A stretch of DNA of 64,000 nucleotides from the NCBI GenBank assembly GCA_900102235.1, contig FMVL01000007.1:62001-126000 (forward strand), written 5' to 3'. A program made the position numbers and the translations under genes. Every line of letters begins with the position of its first letter. Position 1 is the first letter of the stretch. Under the pieces are notes generated by a model. The model was not told the DNA's origin, did not search any database, and saw only the letters and a program-made list of their open reading frames with translations. The DNA is from Lachnospiraceae bacterium XBB2008. GTDB lineage: Bacteria; Bacillota; Clostridia; Lachnospirales; Lachnospiraceae. Shown here one piece after another: positions 28,421 through 37,760 of this stretch.

Positions 28421-30511
28421 TTATTCCTCACTGTTCTCGGCAACCTTGGCTGCTCTTGCGGCAACTTCCTTCTCCTGTACATCCGAAGGAGTCTGCTCAT
28501 AACGGGTAAACTCATATTCGTATACGCCGCTGCCGCCTGTCATGGAGCGAAGAACCGTACAATATCCGTTCAGGCTTGCGCTGGGGATCTCAGCCTCAAC
28601 ACAGGTCTTGCCGTCACCGGCAGGATTCATTCCGAGCACTCTTCCGCGTCTCTTGTTGAGGTCGCCCATAACATCACCGGTATATGAATCCGGTACGGTA
28701 ACCTTAAGTGTATAGATAGGCTCAAGAAGAACGGGACCGGCTTCCATGAAGCCTTTCTTAAATGCCTGTAATGCAGCGGTCTTGAACGCCATTTCCGAAG
28801 AGTCTACGGGGTGATAGGATCCGTCGTAAAGGACAGCCTTAACGCCGACAACGGGATAAGCGGCAAGAGGTCCGCGGGTAACGCCTTCTGCGATACCTTT
28901 TTCAACTGCAGGGAAATAGTTCTTCGGTACTGCACCGCCGACAACTTCCTGCTCAAACTCATACTGAGCCTCGGTATCACCTGCGGGTGAGAATCTCATC
29001 TTAACATGACCGTACTGGCCGTGACCGCCGGACTGCTTCTTATACTTGTACTCAACGTCCGAAGTCTTACGGATAGTTTCACGATAAGCGATCTTGGGAT
29101 CCATGAGTTCTATCTGGACCTTGTATTCATTGGCAAGTCTTGAAGAGATGACATCCAGCTGCATATCGCCGATACCGTAGATCAGAGTCTGTCTGTTCTC
29201 TGCATCGGATACAACCTTAAGTGTCTGATCCTCATGGCTCATCTTCTGGAGTGACTGTGCAACCTTATCGATGTCGTTCTTGTTGGGAACGAAATATCTC
29301 TTAACGGTATAGGGCTTGGATATCTCGGCTTTACCGTATCTGATGGGCGTAGCCTTGGTTGAGAGTGTGTCACCCGTTCTTGCGGCTGTGAGCTTGGCGA
29401 TGGCTCCGATATCGCCTGCATGAAGCTCGCTGATCTCCTCGGGCTTGGCGCCTCTCATGATATAGAGTTTGTTAACCTTCTCCTCAACGTCCTTGTCATC
29501 ATTGAACAGAACATCATCGGACTTGATAACACCGGAGCAGACCTTGATGAGTGAATACTTACCGATGAAAGGATCAACTATGGTCTTGAAGATATAAGCA
29601 CTCTTTGCCTTGGAGAAATCGTAATTGGCTTCAAATACTTCGTTGGTCTTTAAGTTAACGCCCGCGAGCTTGTGCATATCGGGGCTGGGCATATACTTAA
29701 CTATATCGTCGAGAAGTGTGTAGATACCCTGGCAGAGGATCGATGAGCCCATGGATACGGGAACTATCGAGCAATCGCCGACATTCTGTTTAAGTGCGGA
29801 TCTGATCTCAGCCTCGGAGAATGTCTCACCGCCGAAGTAACGGTCCATCATGTCCTCACTGGTCTCGGCAACGGATTCCATCAGAGTCTCTCTGTACTCC
29901 TCAAGATAAGGCTTGTTGTAATCGGGTGTATCGCAGGGAACAACTTCCTTGCCTTCCCATCTGTAAGCCTGCTCTGCGATAACATTTACATAGCCTACGA
30001 ACTTCTCGTTCTCTCTGATCGGAAGATGGAAAGGAGCGATCTTCTTGCCGTATTTCTCGGTAAGAGCATCAACTACGTTCTTATACGAAGCATTATCAAC
30101 ATCCATGTCCGTAACGAATACGAATCTGGGCAGTTTATACTTTTCGCAGAGTTCCCATGCCTTCTCGGTACCGACTTCGATACCGGCTTTGCCGGAAACA
30201 ACGATGATAGCGGCATCGGCAGCAGAAACAGCCTCTTCCACTTCACCTACGAAATCAAAGAAACCGGGAGTATCAAGAATGTTGATCTTTGTATCCTGCC
30301 ACTCGATCGGAACAACCGATGTAGTTATAGAGAAACCTCTCTTCTGCTCCTCTTTGCCATAGTCGCTGACAGTGTTGCCGTCCTCAACCTTACCCATGCG
30401 GGATGTAAGACCTGCAAGATAAGCAAAAGCTTCGGTAAGTGTTGTCTTTCCGCAACCGCCATGCCCCAAAAGAACCACGTTACGAATCTTGTCAGTTGTG
30501 TAAATATTCAT
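28421..30511 (-). CDS. Elongation factor G paralogue (EF-G-like GTPase)
   Basis: The 696 residues have all EF-G domains, but the type is the clostridial EF-G-like paralogue: P-loop GHGGCGKT (16-23), G3 DTPGFFDFVGE (80-90), the domain IV region GGHGQYGHVKMRF and a C-terminal EYEFTRYEQTPSDVQEKEVA. The guanine-specificity motif G4, NKMD in EF-G, reads TDMD (134-137), so nucleotide specificity or affinity may differ. The housekeeping fusA normally sits with rpsL/rpsG, which are absent here. The role (ribosome recycling, stress, or other) is unknown. It is probably monocistronic; a 221-base gap separates it from divergent tyrA. Confidence 0.85.
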   Translation of the reverse strand: MNIYTTDKIRNVVLLGHGGCGKTTLTEAFAYLAGLTSRMGKVEDGNTVSDYGKEEQKRGFSITTSVVPIEWQDTKINILDTPGFFDFVGEVEEAVSAADAAIIVVSGKAGIEVGTEKAWELCEKYKLPRFVFVTDMDVDNASYKNVVDALTEKYGKKIAPFHLPIRENEKFVGYVNVIAEQAYRWEGKEVVPCDTPDYNKPYLEEYRETLMESVAETSEDMMDRYFGGETFSEAEIRSALKQNVGDCSIVPVSMGSSILCQGIYTLLDDIVKYMPSPDMHKLAGVNLKTNEVFEANYDFSKAKSAYIFKTIVDPFIGKYSLIKVCSGVIKSDDVLFNDDKDVEEKVNKLYIMRGAKPEEISELHAGDIGAIAKLTAARTGDTLSTKATPIRYGKAEISKPYTVKRYFVPNKNDIDKVAQSLQKMSHEDQTLKVVSDAENRQTLIYGIGDMQLDVISSRLANEYKVQIELMDPKIAYRETIRKTSDVEYKYKKQSGGHGQYGHVKMRFSPAGDTEAQYEFEQEVVGGAVPKNYFPAVEKGIAEGVTRGPLAAYPVVGVKAVLYDGSYHPVDSSEMAFKTAALQAFKKGFMEAGPVLLEPIYTLKVTVPDSYTGDVMGDLNKRRGRVLGMNPAGDGKTCVEAEIPSASLNGYCTVLRSMTGGSGVYEYEFTRYEQTPSDVQEKEVAARAAKVAENSEE

Positions 30512-30602
30512 GAAACCCTCCGTTCACGGCGCCCTCGCGCCTGATTGTATTTTGTGGTCAAATAGTCCATAAATAATACAGAAATCTTTAACCCCATTGA
30601 TA

Positions 30603-30656
30603 TATTTTACTAAAATACGTGTCCGGATACAAGTTATAAGCCCAATATTTGTATCC
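30603..30656. promoter_or_regulatory. Two inverted repeats in the EF-G/tyrA divergent region
   Basis: TATTTTA-C-TAAAATA (30603-30617) is a perfect 7-bp-arm palindrome. GGATACAA (30625-30632) and TTGTATCC (30649-30656) form an 8-bp-arm inverted repeat with a 16-base spacer. Either could be a repressor site for the divergent genes; I found no convincing promoter boxes and no T-box or riboswitch. Confidence 0.35.
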
Positions 30657-30732
30657 AAAAAGTAGCCTGAGCAGGGCAAATGATGATAAAATAAAAAGAC
30701 CCGTAAAGAACATCCGAAAAAATGAGGTAAAA

Positions 30733-31845
30733 ATGAGTTCATTTACTTTTGGTTTCATAGGATTGGGCCTGATCGGCGGTTCTATCGCCAAGGCACTGAG
30801 AAAAGAATATCCCGACTGCCGAATATATGTTACAGCACGTTCCGAATCCACTTTGCAGGCTGCCGTGTCCGACCGTGTGGCCGATAAAGCCGTATCCATG
30901 GCAGATCCGGCCTGGAGCGAATGCGATTACATATTCCTGTGTGCTCCCGTTGAGACCAATAACACCAATCTGCGTTCGATCGCCTCACTTATCGGAGAAA
31001 AGACGATCATCACCGATGTCGGAAGCGTAAAGCAGCCCATACTTAACTGCATTACCGAACTGGGTCTCAGATCAAGATTCATCGGCGGACACCCCATGGC
31101 GGGCAGCGAACGCATCGGATATGCCAATTCCGCTCCTTCGATACTCGAAAACGCTTATTATATCCTCACGCCGACCGAAGAGACCGAAGCGGACCGGATA
31201 CGGGAACTTAAGAGCATGGTCGGAGCGATCGGAGCCATCCCTCTCGTGCTCGATGCGGGACTTCATGATTATGTGACCGGTGCGATCTCTCATCTGCCTC
31301 ATGTCATAAGCGCAGCTCTCGTCAATCTCGTACGTGACGAAGACAACGAAGACGGCATCATGAAACTCGTTGCCGCTGGTGGATTCAAGGATATAACCCG
31401 TATATCAAGTTCTTCTCCCGATATGTGGCAGCAGATCTGTCTGACCAATAGGAGCAACATCTCCACTCTCCTTCAGCACTATATCGATTCTCTCGAATCC
31501 ATAAAAAGTGAGATCGACGAAAGTTCGGCTGACGAGATCAGATCGTTCTTCGACAGCGCAAGGACATATCGCGAGTCATTCATCAACTCCAACTCCGGTC
31601 CTATCAAGACCGAGTATGTCATCACCGTCGACATAGCCGATGAACCCGGTGCTATCGCATCTATCGCCGCGCTTTTGAGTGATCACGAGATCAACATCAA
31701 GAACATCGGCATCAATCATAACCGCGAGTTTGCTCAGGGTGCTCTGCGCATAGAATTCTATAAAAAAGAGCATACAGACAGCGCTATCCGCATTATGCAG
31801 GAAGCCGGATACAGCATCCATTCCAAAGAAGATACCGCAAAATAA
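30733..31845 (+). CDS. tyrA: Prephenate dehydrogenase
   Basis: Makes 4-hydroxyphenylpyruvate for tyrosine. It has the N-terminal Rossmann motif GLGLIGGSIAK (residues 10-20), the catalytic GGHPMAGSE segment and a C-terminal ACT domain (EYVITVDIADEPGAIASIAALL), likely the site of tyrosine feedback. The start is ATG 30733, with GAGG upstream; the frame extends to 30649 without support. The stop lies two bases before aroA, so both are one operon. The 370-residue length is normal for the ACT-bearing Firmicutes type. Confidence 0.93.
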   Translation: MSSFTFGFIGLGLIGGSIAKALRKEYPDCRIYVTARSESTLQAAVSDRVADKAVSMADPAWSECDYIFLCAPVETNNTNLRSIASLIGEKTIITDVGSVKQPILNCITELGLRSRFIGGHPMAGSERIGYANSAPSILENAYYILTPTEETEADRIRELKSMVGAIGAIPLVLDAGLHDYVTGAISHLPHVISAALVNLVRDEDNEDGIMKLVAAGGFKDITRISSSSPDMWQQICLTNRSNISTLLQHYIDSLESIKSEIDESSADEIRSFFDSARTYRESFINSNSGPIKTEYVITVDIADEPGAIASIAALLSDHEINIKNIGINHNREFAQGALRIEFYKKEHTDSAIRIMQEAGYSIHSKEDTAK

Positions 31846-31847
31846 CG

Positions 31848-33218
31848 ATGAAAGATACTTATGAAGTTCCCTGCATGACAGGACAGATAAAAGACAAATA
31901 CGTAACCGAGCCCGTGTATGTATCCGTACCGGGCTCAAAAAGCATAACCAATCGCGCTCTGCTGATCTGCGCTCTTGCTGATGGTGAATCCGTATTAAAC
32001 GGCGCAATGCTTTCGGGAGATTCGAGGGTATTCATTAAATGCCTGGAAGATCTGGGCATTTCAGTCAGCATCGTTCCCGACGCCGCAAAGGGATCAGAAG
32101 ACGGCTTCGGACCTGCATCAGCGGGAAATGTGACGCTTAAGGTATCGGGCTGCTCCCGAGCTCTTCCTTCACATGCTTCGCTAAATGTCGGAAGTGCCGG
32201 GACCGCTGCGAGATTTCTGACCGCTGCTCTCGGCGTATCTCACGGAAAGTACGAACTCGATTCTTCCGAACAGATGCGTAAGAGACCGATGTCTTCACTG
32301 CTTGATACGCTAACATCCGTCGGATGTGAGGTAACCTGCGCCAAAGAACCCGGTCATTTTCCTTTCACTCTGGATTCCCACGGTTTCACAAGCCATGAGT
32401 TCACCGTAAATATCGATGAGAGTTCCCAGTTCTTAAGTGCAATGCTGATCGCATCCGTGCTCTCGGATGAAGATATCACCATTCATATCACAGGTTCTCA
32501 CGGAATGTCATATGTGGAGATGACCCGTAAGATCATGGAACAGTTCGGCAAAAGCGTACGGTTCTCAGACTTAAACGGAGCATCGGATTATCATATCCGG
32601 GCAGGTGCAAACTACAGCCCGCGTGTCTATGATATCGAACCCGACATGTCGGCGGCGGCTTACTTCTATGCAATGTCAGCACTTCTCGGGATAAAGGTAT
32701 GCGTACGGGGAGTACATTTATATTCCATGCAGGGAGACATCGAATTCATACATGTACTCGAAAAGATGGGATGCACCGCGACCGATTCACCCGAAGGGAT
32801 CATCCTTGCACCTCCCGCAGACGGAATCCTCCATGGTGTTGATATCGATATGTCCGCGTTTTCCGATCAGGCTATAACCCTCGCCGCGATCGCCCCGTTT
32901 GCAGATTCCAGGACCGTGATCCGAAACATCGGTCATATCAGGCTCCAGGAATCGGACCGCTTAAGCGGCATAGCGACGGAGCTTGAACGCGCAGGTGTCC
33001 GGGTAGAAAAAACCGAAGACTCCGTCACCGTATATCCGCTCGCGGCCGGTAAAGGTGCCTTAATAGAAACCTATAACGACCACCGGATGGCCATGGGCTT
33101 TTCGCTTTTGGGATTAAAGATCCCCGGCATCGTGATAAACGACCCGGGGTGCTGTTCCAAGACATTTGAAAACTATTTCGAAGTTCTCGATTCCGTATTA
33201 TCCATGATCCAGGGATGA
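31848..33218 (+). CDS. aroA: 3-phosphoshikimate 1-carboxyvinyltransferase (EPSP synthase)
   Basis: Joins phosphoenolpyruvate to shikimate-3-phosphate in the shikimate pathway. The family motifs are clear: VPGSKSITNRALLICALADGES near the N-terminus, LNVGSAGTAARFL, LSAMLIASV, LQESDRLSGIATEL and YNDHRMAMGFSLLG at the C-terminus. The N-terminal ~20 residues are longer than in many homologues. It follows tyrA by two bases and converges with the MFS gene, seven bases apart, with no visible terminator. Confidence 0.95.
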   Translation: MKDTYEVPCMTGQIKDKYVTEPVYVSVPGSKSITNRALLICALADGESVLNGAMLSGDSRVFIKCLEDLGISVSIVPDAAKGSEDGFGPASAGNVTLKVSGCSRALPSHASLNVGSAGTAARFLTAALGVSHGKYELDSSEQMRKRPMSSLLDTLTSVGCEVTCAKEPGHFPFTLDSHGFTSHEFTVNIDESSQFLSAMLIASVLSDEDITIHITGSHGMSYVEMTRKIMEQFGKSVRFSDLNGASDYHIRAGANYSPRVYDIEPDMSAAAYFYAMSALLGIKVCVRGVHLYSMQGDIEFIHVLEKMGCTATDSPEGIILAPPADGILHGVDIDMSAFSDQAITLAAIAPFADSRTVIRNIGHIRLQESDRLSGIATELERAGVRVEKTEDSVTVYPLAAGKGALIETYNDHRMAMGFSLLGLKIPGIVINDPGCCSKTFENYFEVLDSVLSMIQG

Positions 33219-33225
33219 CATTACG

Positions 33226-34659
33226 TCATCCTTTGTTTCTTTCCGCCATCTCATGTATCATACGCTCATATTCTTTTTCGTCTATCCGGTATCCCTTTTT
33301 CATGATAAGTCTCGATGCGATCATCACGATGAGCGGTATGGCTACCATCCCTATCCTTAACATCAGTGTCTGTCCCGAATCCACTGTCGCAATGATACTG
33401 TCCGCCCTGGCCAGCGCCGCTTCCCTGTCTATCGCTCCGCTTCCGATCTGAACTTCAAGTTCGCTTATATTCTGGCTGACCGCATATATCCCGCTGATTA
33501 TGAGTATGAGTGATGCCGCTCCCTGATTGAGTGCACCGGAGAATTTGGATGCAAAAGAACGGATCGCGGATATTATGCTGTCATGCCGTTCATCATATCT
33601 GTATTCATCATACTCGATCGTGTTATTGATCATCACGACCATTGCCAGATTGATGAGGCCCTGGCAGAAAAAGATGATGAAGCCTGTAACGAGCAGCAAA
33701 ACGATGCTCTTCGGAAGCACATATCCGTATACCAGAAACACAATATAACATACTATGAGCACACAAATGCAGACAGAATATATCCTGTCTCTGCTGAATC
33801 TGCCCGATAATATCGGATAAACAAACTGGGCAGCCAGAGTTCCGAGTCCGTACATCACGGTAAAAAGCGTGACCAGATCACCGCTCTCGGAATAACCGAA
33901 CTCAAAATAAAAGAAATTGACTGCAAGAAGCAGCAAAAGCTGCTGGCCAACACAGAAAAGAACATATGCGACGCCTGAGCAGACGAGCTGGTCATTACGT
34001 TTAAGGATCGCGAACATGGACTTTAAGCTGACCTCTTCCGCGTTATCTTTTCGTTCTTTCTCGGTAACACCAAGGAAAGTGAGCGTCTGGAACAGAACAA
34101 ATGCCAGCGCACATATAAGTCCTATGATCCGGAATGCCCTTACGGCGTTACCCGCTATGACCATGGGCACAATGCCGGCTACCGAAAACTGTCCCACGCA
34201 TACGAAGATTCCCATCAGAGTAACCAGAGAATCCCTCTCTTTGGGATCGCTGGACAGGCTCGGAAGCATTCCCCAGTAAGCGATGTCATTGATCGTATAT
34301 GTCATTCCCCACAGCAGATACATGATACAAAAGAAAAAGACAAATGCCCATCCCGACGGACGGATCGTGAACATCAGGATGATCACGATCGCATTGAGAA
34401 CCGCACCGACTATGATAAAAGGCCTGTATTTGCCTGCTCTGAAATGGCTGTTCTCTATGATCGAACTCATGATCAGATCATTTACCGCATCCCAGATCAT
34501 GCATATGACCATCGTGGCCGAAATAACGGTGAACTGAATGACTTCGAGTTTCATCGTGTACTGTATGTAGGTCAGAACGAACATGCTGACAAGGACATAT
34601 GCGGCATCGCGCCCCGTCGCTCCGACACAATAGGACCATTTGGTCTTCTTATCGATCAT
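33226..34659 (-). CDS. GPH-family sugar:cation symporter (MFS)
   Basis: A 477-residue membrane protein with about 12 hydrophobic segments. KWSYCVGATGRDAAYVLV, the DAVNDLIMS loop between helices 2 and 3, and the RAGKYRPFIIVG and YDERHDSIISAIRSFASKFSGAL segments fit the glycoside-pentoside-hexuronide:cation symporter group. It probably imports a glycoside for the GH3 and GH43 enzymes encoded upstream; it is the last gene of that four-gene run, one base after GH3. Confidence 0.85.
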   Translation of the reverse strand: MIDKKTKWSYCVGATGRDAAYVLVSMFVLTYIQYTMKLEVIQFTVISATMVICMIWDAVNDLIMSSIIENSHFRAGKYRPFIIVGAVLNAIVIILMFTIRPSGWAFVFFFCIMYLLWGMTYTINDIAYWGMLPSLSSDPKERDSLVTLMGIFVCVGQFSVAGIVPMVIAGNAVRAFRIIGLICALAFVLFQTLTFLGVTEKERKDNAEEVSLKSMFAILKRNDQLVCSGVAYVLFCVGQQLLLLLAVNFFYFEFGYSESGDLVTLFTVMYGLGTLAAQFVYPILSGRFSRDRIYSVCICVLIVCYIVFLVYGYVLPKSIVLLLVTGFIIFFCQGLINLAMVVMINNTIEYDEYRYDERHDSIISAIRSFASKFSGALNQGAASLILIISGIYAVSQNISELEVQIGSGAIDREAALARADSIIATVDSGQTLMLRIGMVAIPLIVMIASRLIMKKGYRIDEKEYERMIHEMAERNKG

Positions 34660-34660
34660 C

Positions 34661-36958
34661 TTATCTCCTCTTGTTTGCCTGTTTTACGATAAGTTCAGCT
34701 ATCGAGTACGGGATCCCTCCGCTCTGGAGGATGACGCAGTCTATCGGCCCGTCTTTGACCGTCTCTATCGTCATCATCACCTCGGGATCATCCTCCGGTT
34801 TACCTTTATACATCGAATAAGCGACTTTAAGGCCGATCTTTAACATGATCCTGCCAAGCCACGACCTCTCGGAGAGTTCACTCAGACTGTTATAAACGGA
34901 ATACCGGCCGGGTATTACATGATCCAGATCGCATTCGGTATTACCGATGAAAAGATCGGTCCCGGTTCCGGTCTTATCGCTGCGATAATCCTTCCCCTCG
35001 ATCCTGATGCACTCTCTTAAGCGGATATCACCGATGCTGCTTCCGACACAGATCTCATACTCACCCGCAGCCTTGTTGAACCTCATAAGTGACGTATCGA
35101 ATATGGAAAACGCTCTGTCATTTAGAGTGACCTGTACTGTCCGTTCTTCCCCGGGTTCAAGATACACTTTCTCAAAACCTCTGAGTTCATGCCGGGCTCT
35201 CGTAAAACCGTCATCCGGATTTTCAACATAGACCTGAGCGATCTCGGCGCCTGAATATTTTCCGGTATTTCTTACACGGAAACTGATCTTGACCATTTCT
35301 TCATCCGAAGCGTCACTTTTTTCGATCTTAAGATCCGAATATTCAAATGAAGCATATGAAAGTCCGTATCCAAACGGGAAAAGAGTTTTTATTCCAAGCG
35401 TATCATAGTGACGGTATCCGACAAGAACCCCCTCTTCATATCTGATCTCACTCGAATCTCCCGCAAAGTTCTTATATGCAGGCGTGTCTGCCAGATCAAG
35501 CGGCCAGGTCTCTGCAAGTTTTCCGCAGGGAACAACTTCTCCTGAAACAAGCATGACCGCAGCCTTCGCGACCGCCTCACCGCCCAGATACATATGAAGC
35601 ATGGCCTTAAGCCTGTCTATGAAAGGAACCTTATACGGTGATCCGCCGAATGACAGGAATACGATATCCGTTCCCTCAAGAATGTTCACAAGACGGATCT
35701 GGTTTTCGGGAATATCCAGAGTCGTTCTGTCATACCCTTCTCCCTCGGCAAGATCCGTAAGACCGCCGCAGAAAAATGTCGGACATCCGTTTTTTACCAG
35801 TCTAACGGCTTCTTTTTCAAGCGATTCATCGGGCAGGGAAGAATCAATGCGATATCCCGGTGCGAAATTGACCCTATAGCCTGCATTCTCAAACTCGGTC
35901 ACTATATGAGGCTGAGGACGGGTGTTGATATGAGAACTCCCGCCTCCCTGGAAACGGACCGTACGCGCAAGTTCTCCTATAACGTTGATCTCTGCTCCCG
36001 GGCTTAACGGAAGTATGCCATCATCATTCTTCAGAAGCACCGCGCCATTAAGAGCCGCCTTAAGCGCAATCTCGTGAGGATCAGTTCCGTCTTCGACAGT
36101 CGTTTCCTTTCGGGAATAGTCTTCTGTCAGTTTCTCAACACGGCGGATCGCGGGTCGGATCTCGTCTTCGGTGATCCGGCCTTCTTCAAGGTCTTTCTTA
36201 AGTTTGTTCAGATGGACTTTGCCGCTTCCGGGCATTTCAAGATCGAGTCCTGCCTTAACGGCGGCGGTCAGATCGATGCAGGCACCCCAGTCCGATACGG
36301 TCACGCCCCGATATCCCCATTCATCTCTTAAGATCTCTGTCATGAGATGCCTGTTCTCGGTCGCTTTATATCCGTTCAGATAATTGTAGGAAACCATGAC
36401 CGTCGCGGGATCCGCATTTTTGATGCAATTCTCAAATGCGCTCAGATATATCTCGCGAAGTGTCCTCTCATCCACACGGCTGTCGGAAGTCATCCTTCTG
36501 GTTTCCTGATTGTTGGCCGCAAAATGCTTGAGCGAAGTGCCCACGCCGTTCTTTTGGACACCCTGAATAAAAGCCGTGCCAAGCTCACCCGAAAGATACG
36601 GATCCTCACTGTAATATTCGAAGTTTCTGCCGCACAGCGGGGATCGTTTGATATTGACACCGGGCCCCAAAACGACGGAAACGTCGGCGCGTCGTGCTTC
36701 CTTTCCTATCGAATCTCCGACTTTTGCCACCAGTTCCCTGTCCCACGAAGAAGCAAGACAGCTCGCCGTGGGATAACATGTCGACACATAGCTGTCATTA
36801 TTTGTTTTGGCATCCTCATCCTGCTTGCGTAGTCCGTGCGGGCCGTCCGACAGATGCAGGCTTGTATATCTTCCTTCGCAGTCGTTAGTATGCCATGATC
36901 CCTTCCCCGTAAGAAGGGGCAGTTTGTTTATCAGATCGGCATCGTATTTACGGTTCAT
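34661..36958 (-). CDS. GH3 beta-glycosidase
   Basis: The 765-residue enzyme has the GH3 barrel (DGPHGLRKQ, KHFAANNQETRR, nucleophile Asp in VTVSDWGACIDL), the alpha/beta sandwich domain and a fibronectin-III-like domain (GAEIAQVYVENP...LRGFEKVYLEPGEERTV). It removes terminal beta-linked glucose or xylose; the sequence does not settle which. A further ~100 C-terminal residues, ending in IAELIVKQANKRR, follow the Fn3-like domain, as in other Lachnospiraceae GH3s. No signal peptide, so cytoplasmic action on imported sugars is expected. Part of a GH43-AlkZ-GH3-MFS run. Confidence 0.93.
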   Translation of the reverse strand: MNRKYDADLINKLPLLTGKGSWHTNDCEGRYTSLHLSDGPHGLRKQDEDAKTNNDSYVSTCYPTASCLASSWDRELVAKVGDSIGKEARRADVSVVLGPGVNIKRSPLCGRNFEYYSEDPYLSGELGTAFIQGVQKNGVGTSLKHFAANNQETRRMTSDSRVDERTLREIYLSAFENCIKNADPATVMVSYNYLNGYKATENRHLMTEILRDEWGYRGVTVSDWGACIDLTAAVKAGLDLEMPGSGKVHLNKLKKDLEEGRITEDEIRPAIRRVEKLTEDYSRKETTVEDGTDPHEIALKAALNGAVLLKNDDGILPLSPGAEINVIGELARTVRFQGGGSSHINTRPQPHIVTEFENAGYRVNFAPGYRIDSSLPDESLEKEAVRLVKNGCPTFFCGGLTDLAEGEGYDRTTLDIPENQIRLVNILEGTDIVFLSFGGSPYKVPFIDRLKAMLHMYLGGEAVAKAAVMLVSGEVVPCGKLAETWPLDLADTPAYKNFAGDSSEIRYEEGVLVGYRHYDTLGIKTLFPFGYGLSYASFEYSDLKIEKSDASDEEMVKISFRVRNTGKYSGAEIAQVYVENPDDGFTRARHELRGFEKVYLEPGEERTVQVTLNDRAFSIFDTSLMRFNKAAGEYEICVGSSIGDIRLRECIRIEGKDYRSDKTGTGTDLFIGNTECDLDHVIPGRYSVYNSLSELSERSWLGRIMLKIGLKVAYSMYKGKPEDDPEVMMTIETVKDGPIDCVILQSGGIPYSIAELIVKQANKRR

Positions 36959-36967
36959 GTGTCTGCT

Positions 36968-37750
36968 TTATCTTACTCCCGTCATTTTCTTTATGGCTTC
37001 TTCATCCGCTCCGGGATAAAGTTCCTTAACACGTTCAAAGATCTTTGCGGCGGATTCCGCTGGATCTTCGTAGTACTTATCCGTCACAAGCTCATATCCC
37101 CAGACAGCTTCCGGCGGGAGCAGCACCGAAACAGGCATTCCGTACTCTTCGCCTCTCTTATTGACCCTTCTGTGAAAATCGACTATCACCAGATATGTCT
37201 GCATCTGCAGTCCTGTGACAGTACCGGGGAAGTTCTTTAACGCAGTGCTTCCGTCTAAGCCCGTCTTTTTGCCGCCGAAGCCGGCCTTTTTCTTAAGCTC
37301 GGTACTCAGGATCTGCTTTTGGGGAAAGATCATGTCTCCGTCATCATCCCTGTCTGTGAGCATGTCCATGATGACCTTTTCCCTGCGGCTTGCGAGACCG
37401 TCTTCCCAGCGTGAATCGAAATCATATCCGTTTCGTCTGAAATTGACGAAGTAAGGAAGCCATTCAAGACTTATGAACCCGGCCTTCTGGTCAAAGAACT
37501 TGCCGTAAGCCACCTGCCTGCTCGCAGCTATGATCTCGCGCCATTCCCAGGGATCCTGCTCCCGGTCGCCCGTCCACCAGAAGTCGGGTGATACATGTTC
37601 TTCAGCAGAAAAACCCTCAATTTCATTAGAGAAGAACGGCAGAAATCCGACTTCGTTTATCCAATTGACAAGCTCCTGCCATGACCTGATCCGGTATGGA
37701 TCATCCCAGGCCATGCCCTTTATCATCCATTGTCCGTCTTCTACTTCCAT
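36968..37750 (-). CDS. AlkZ-related conserved protein
   Basis: A 260-residue soluble protein with many aromatic residues: WWTGDREQDPWEWREIIA, AYGKFFDQKAGFISLEWLPYF, KKKAGFGGKKTG and TVTGLQMQTYLVIVDFHRR. I recall this pattern from clostridial proteins annotated as AlkZ-related (winged-helix DNA glycosylase relatives), but I cannot confirm it. Some homologues are stand-alone genes; its place inside a sugar-use run (10 bases from its neighbours on either side) may be accidental co-transcription. Confidence 0.5.
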   Translation of the reverse strand: MEVEDGQWMIKGMAWDDPYRIRSWQELVNWINEVGFLPFFSNEIEGFSAEEHVSPDFWWTGDREQDPWEWREIIAASRQVAYGKFFDQKAGFISLEWLPYFVNFRRNGYDFDSRWEDGLASRREKVIMDMLTDRDDDGDMIFPQKQILSTELKKKAGFGGKKTGLDGSTALKNFPGTVTGLQMQTYLVIVDFHRRVNKRGEEYGMPVSVLLPPEAVWGYELVTDKYYEDPAESAAKIFERVKELYPGADEEAIKKMTGVR

Positions 37751-37760
37751 TTTTGTTCAC

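Noticed and set aside
30512-30732. A T-box or aromatic amino acid riboswitch ahead of tyrA
   Set aside because: No specifier stem, antiterminator bulge or terminator hairpin was found; only two inverted repeats.
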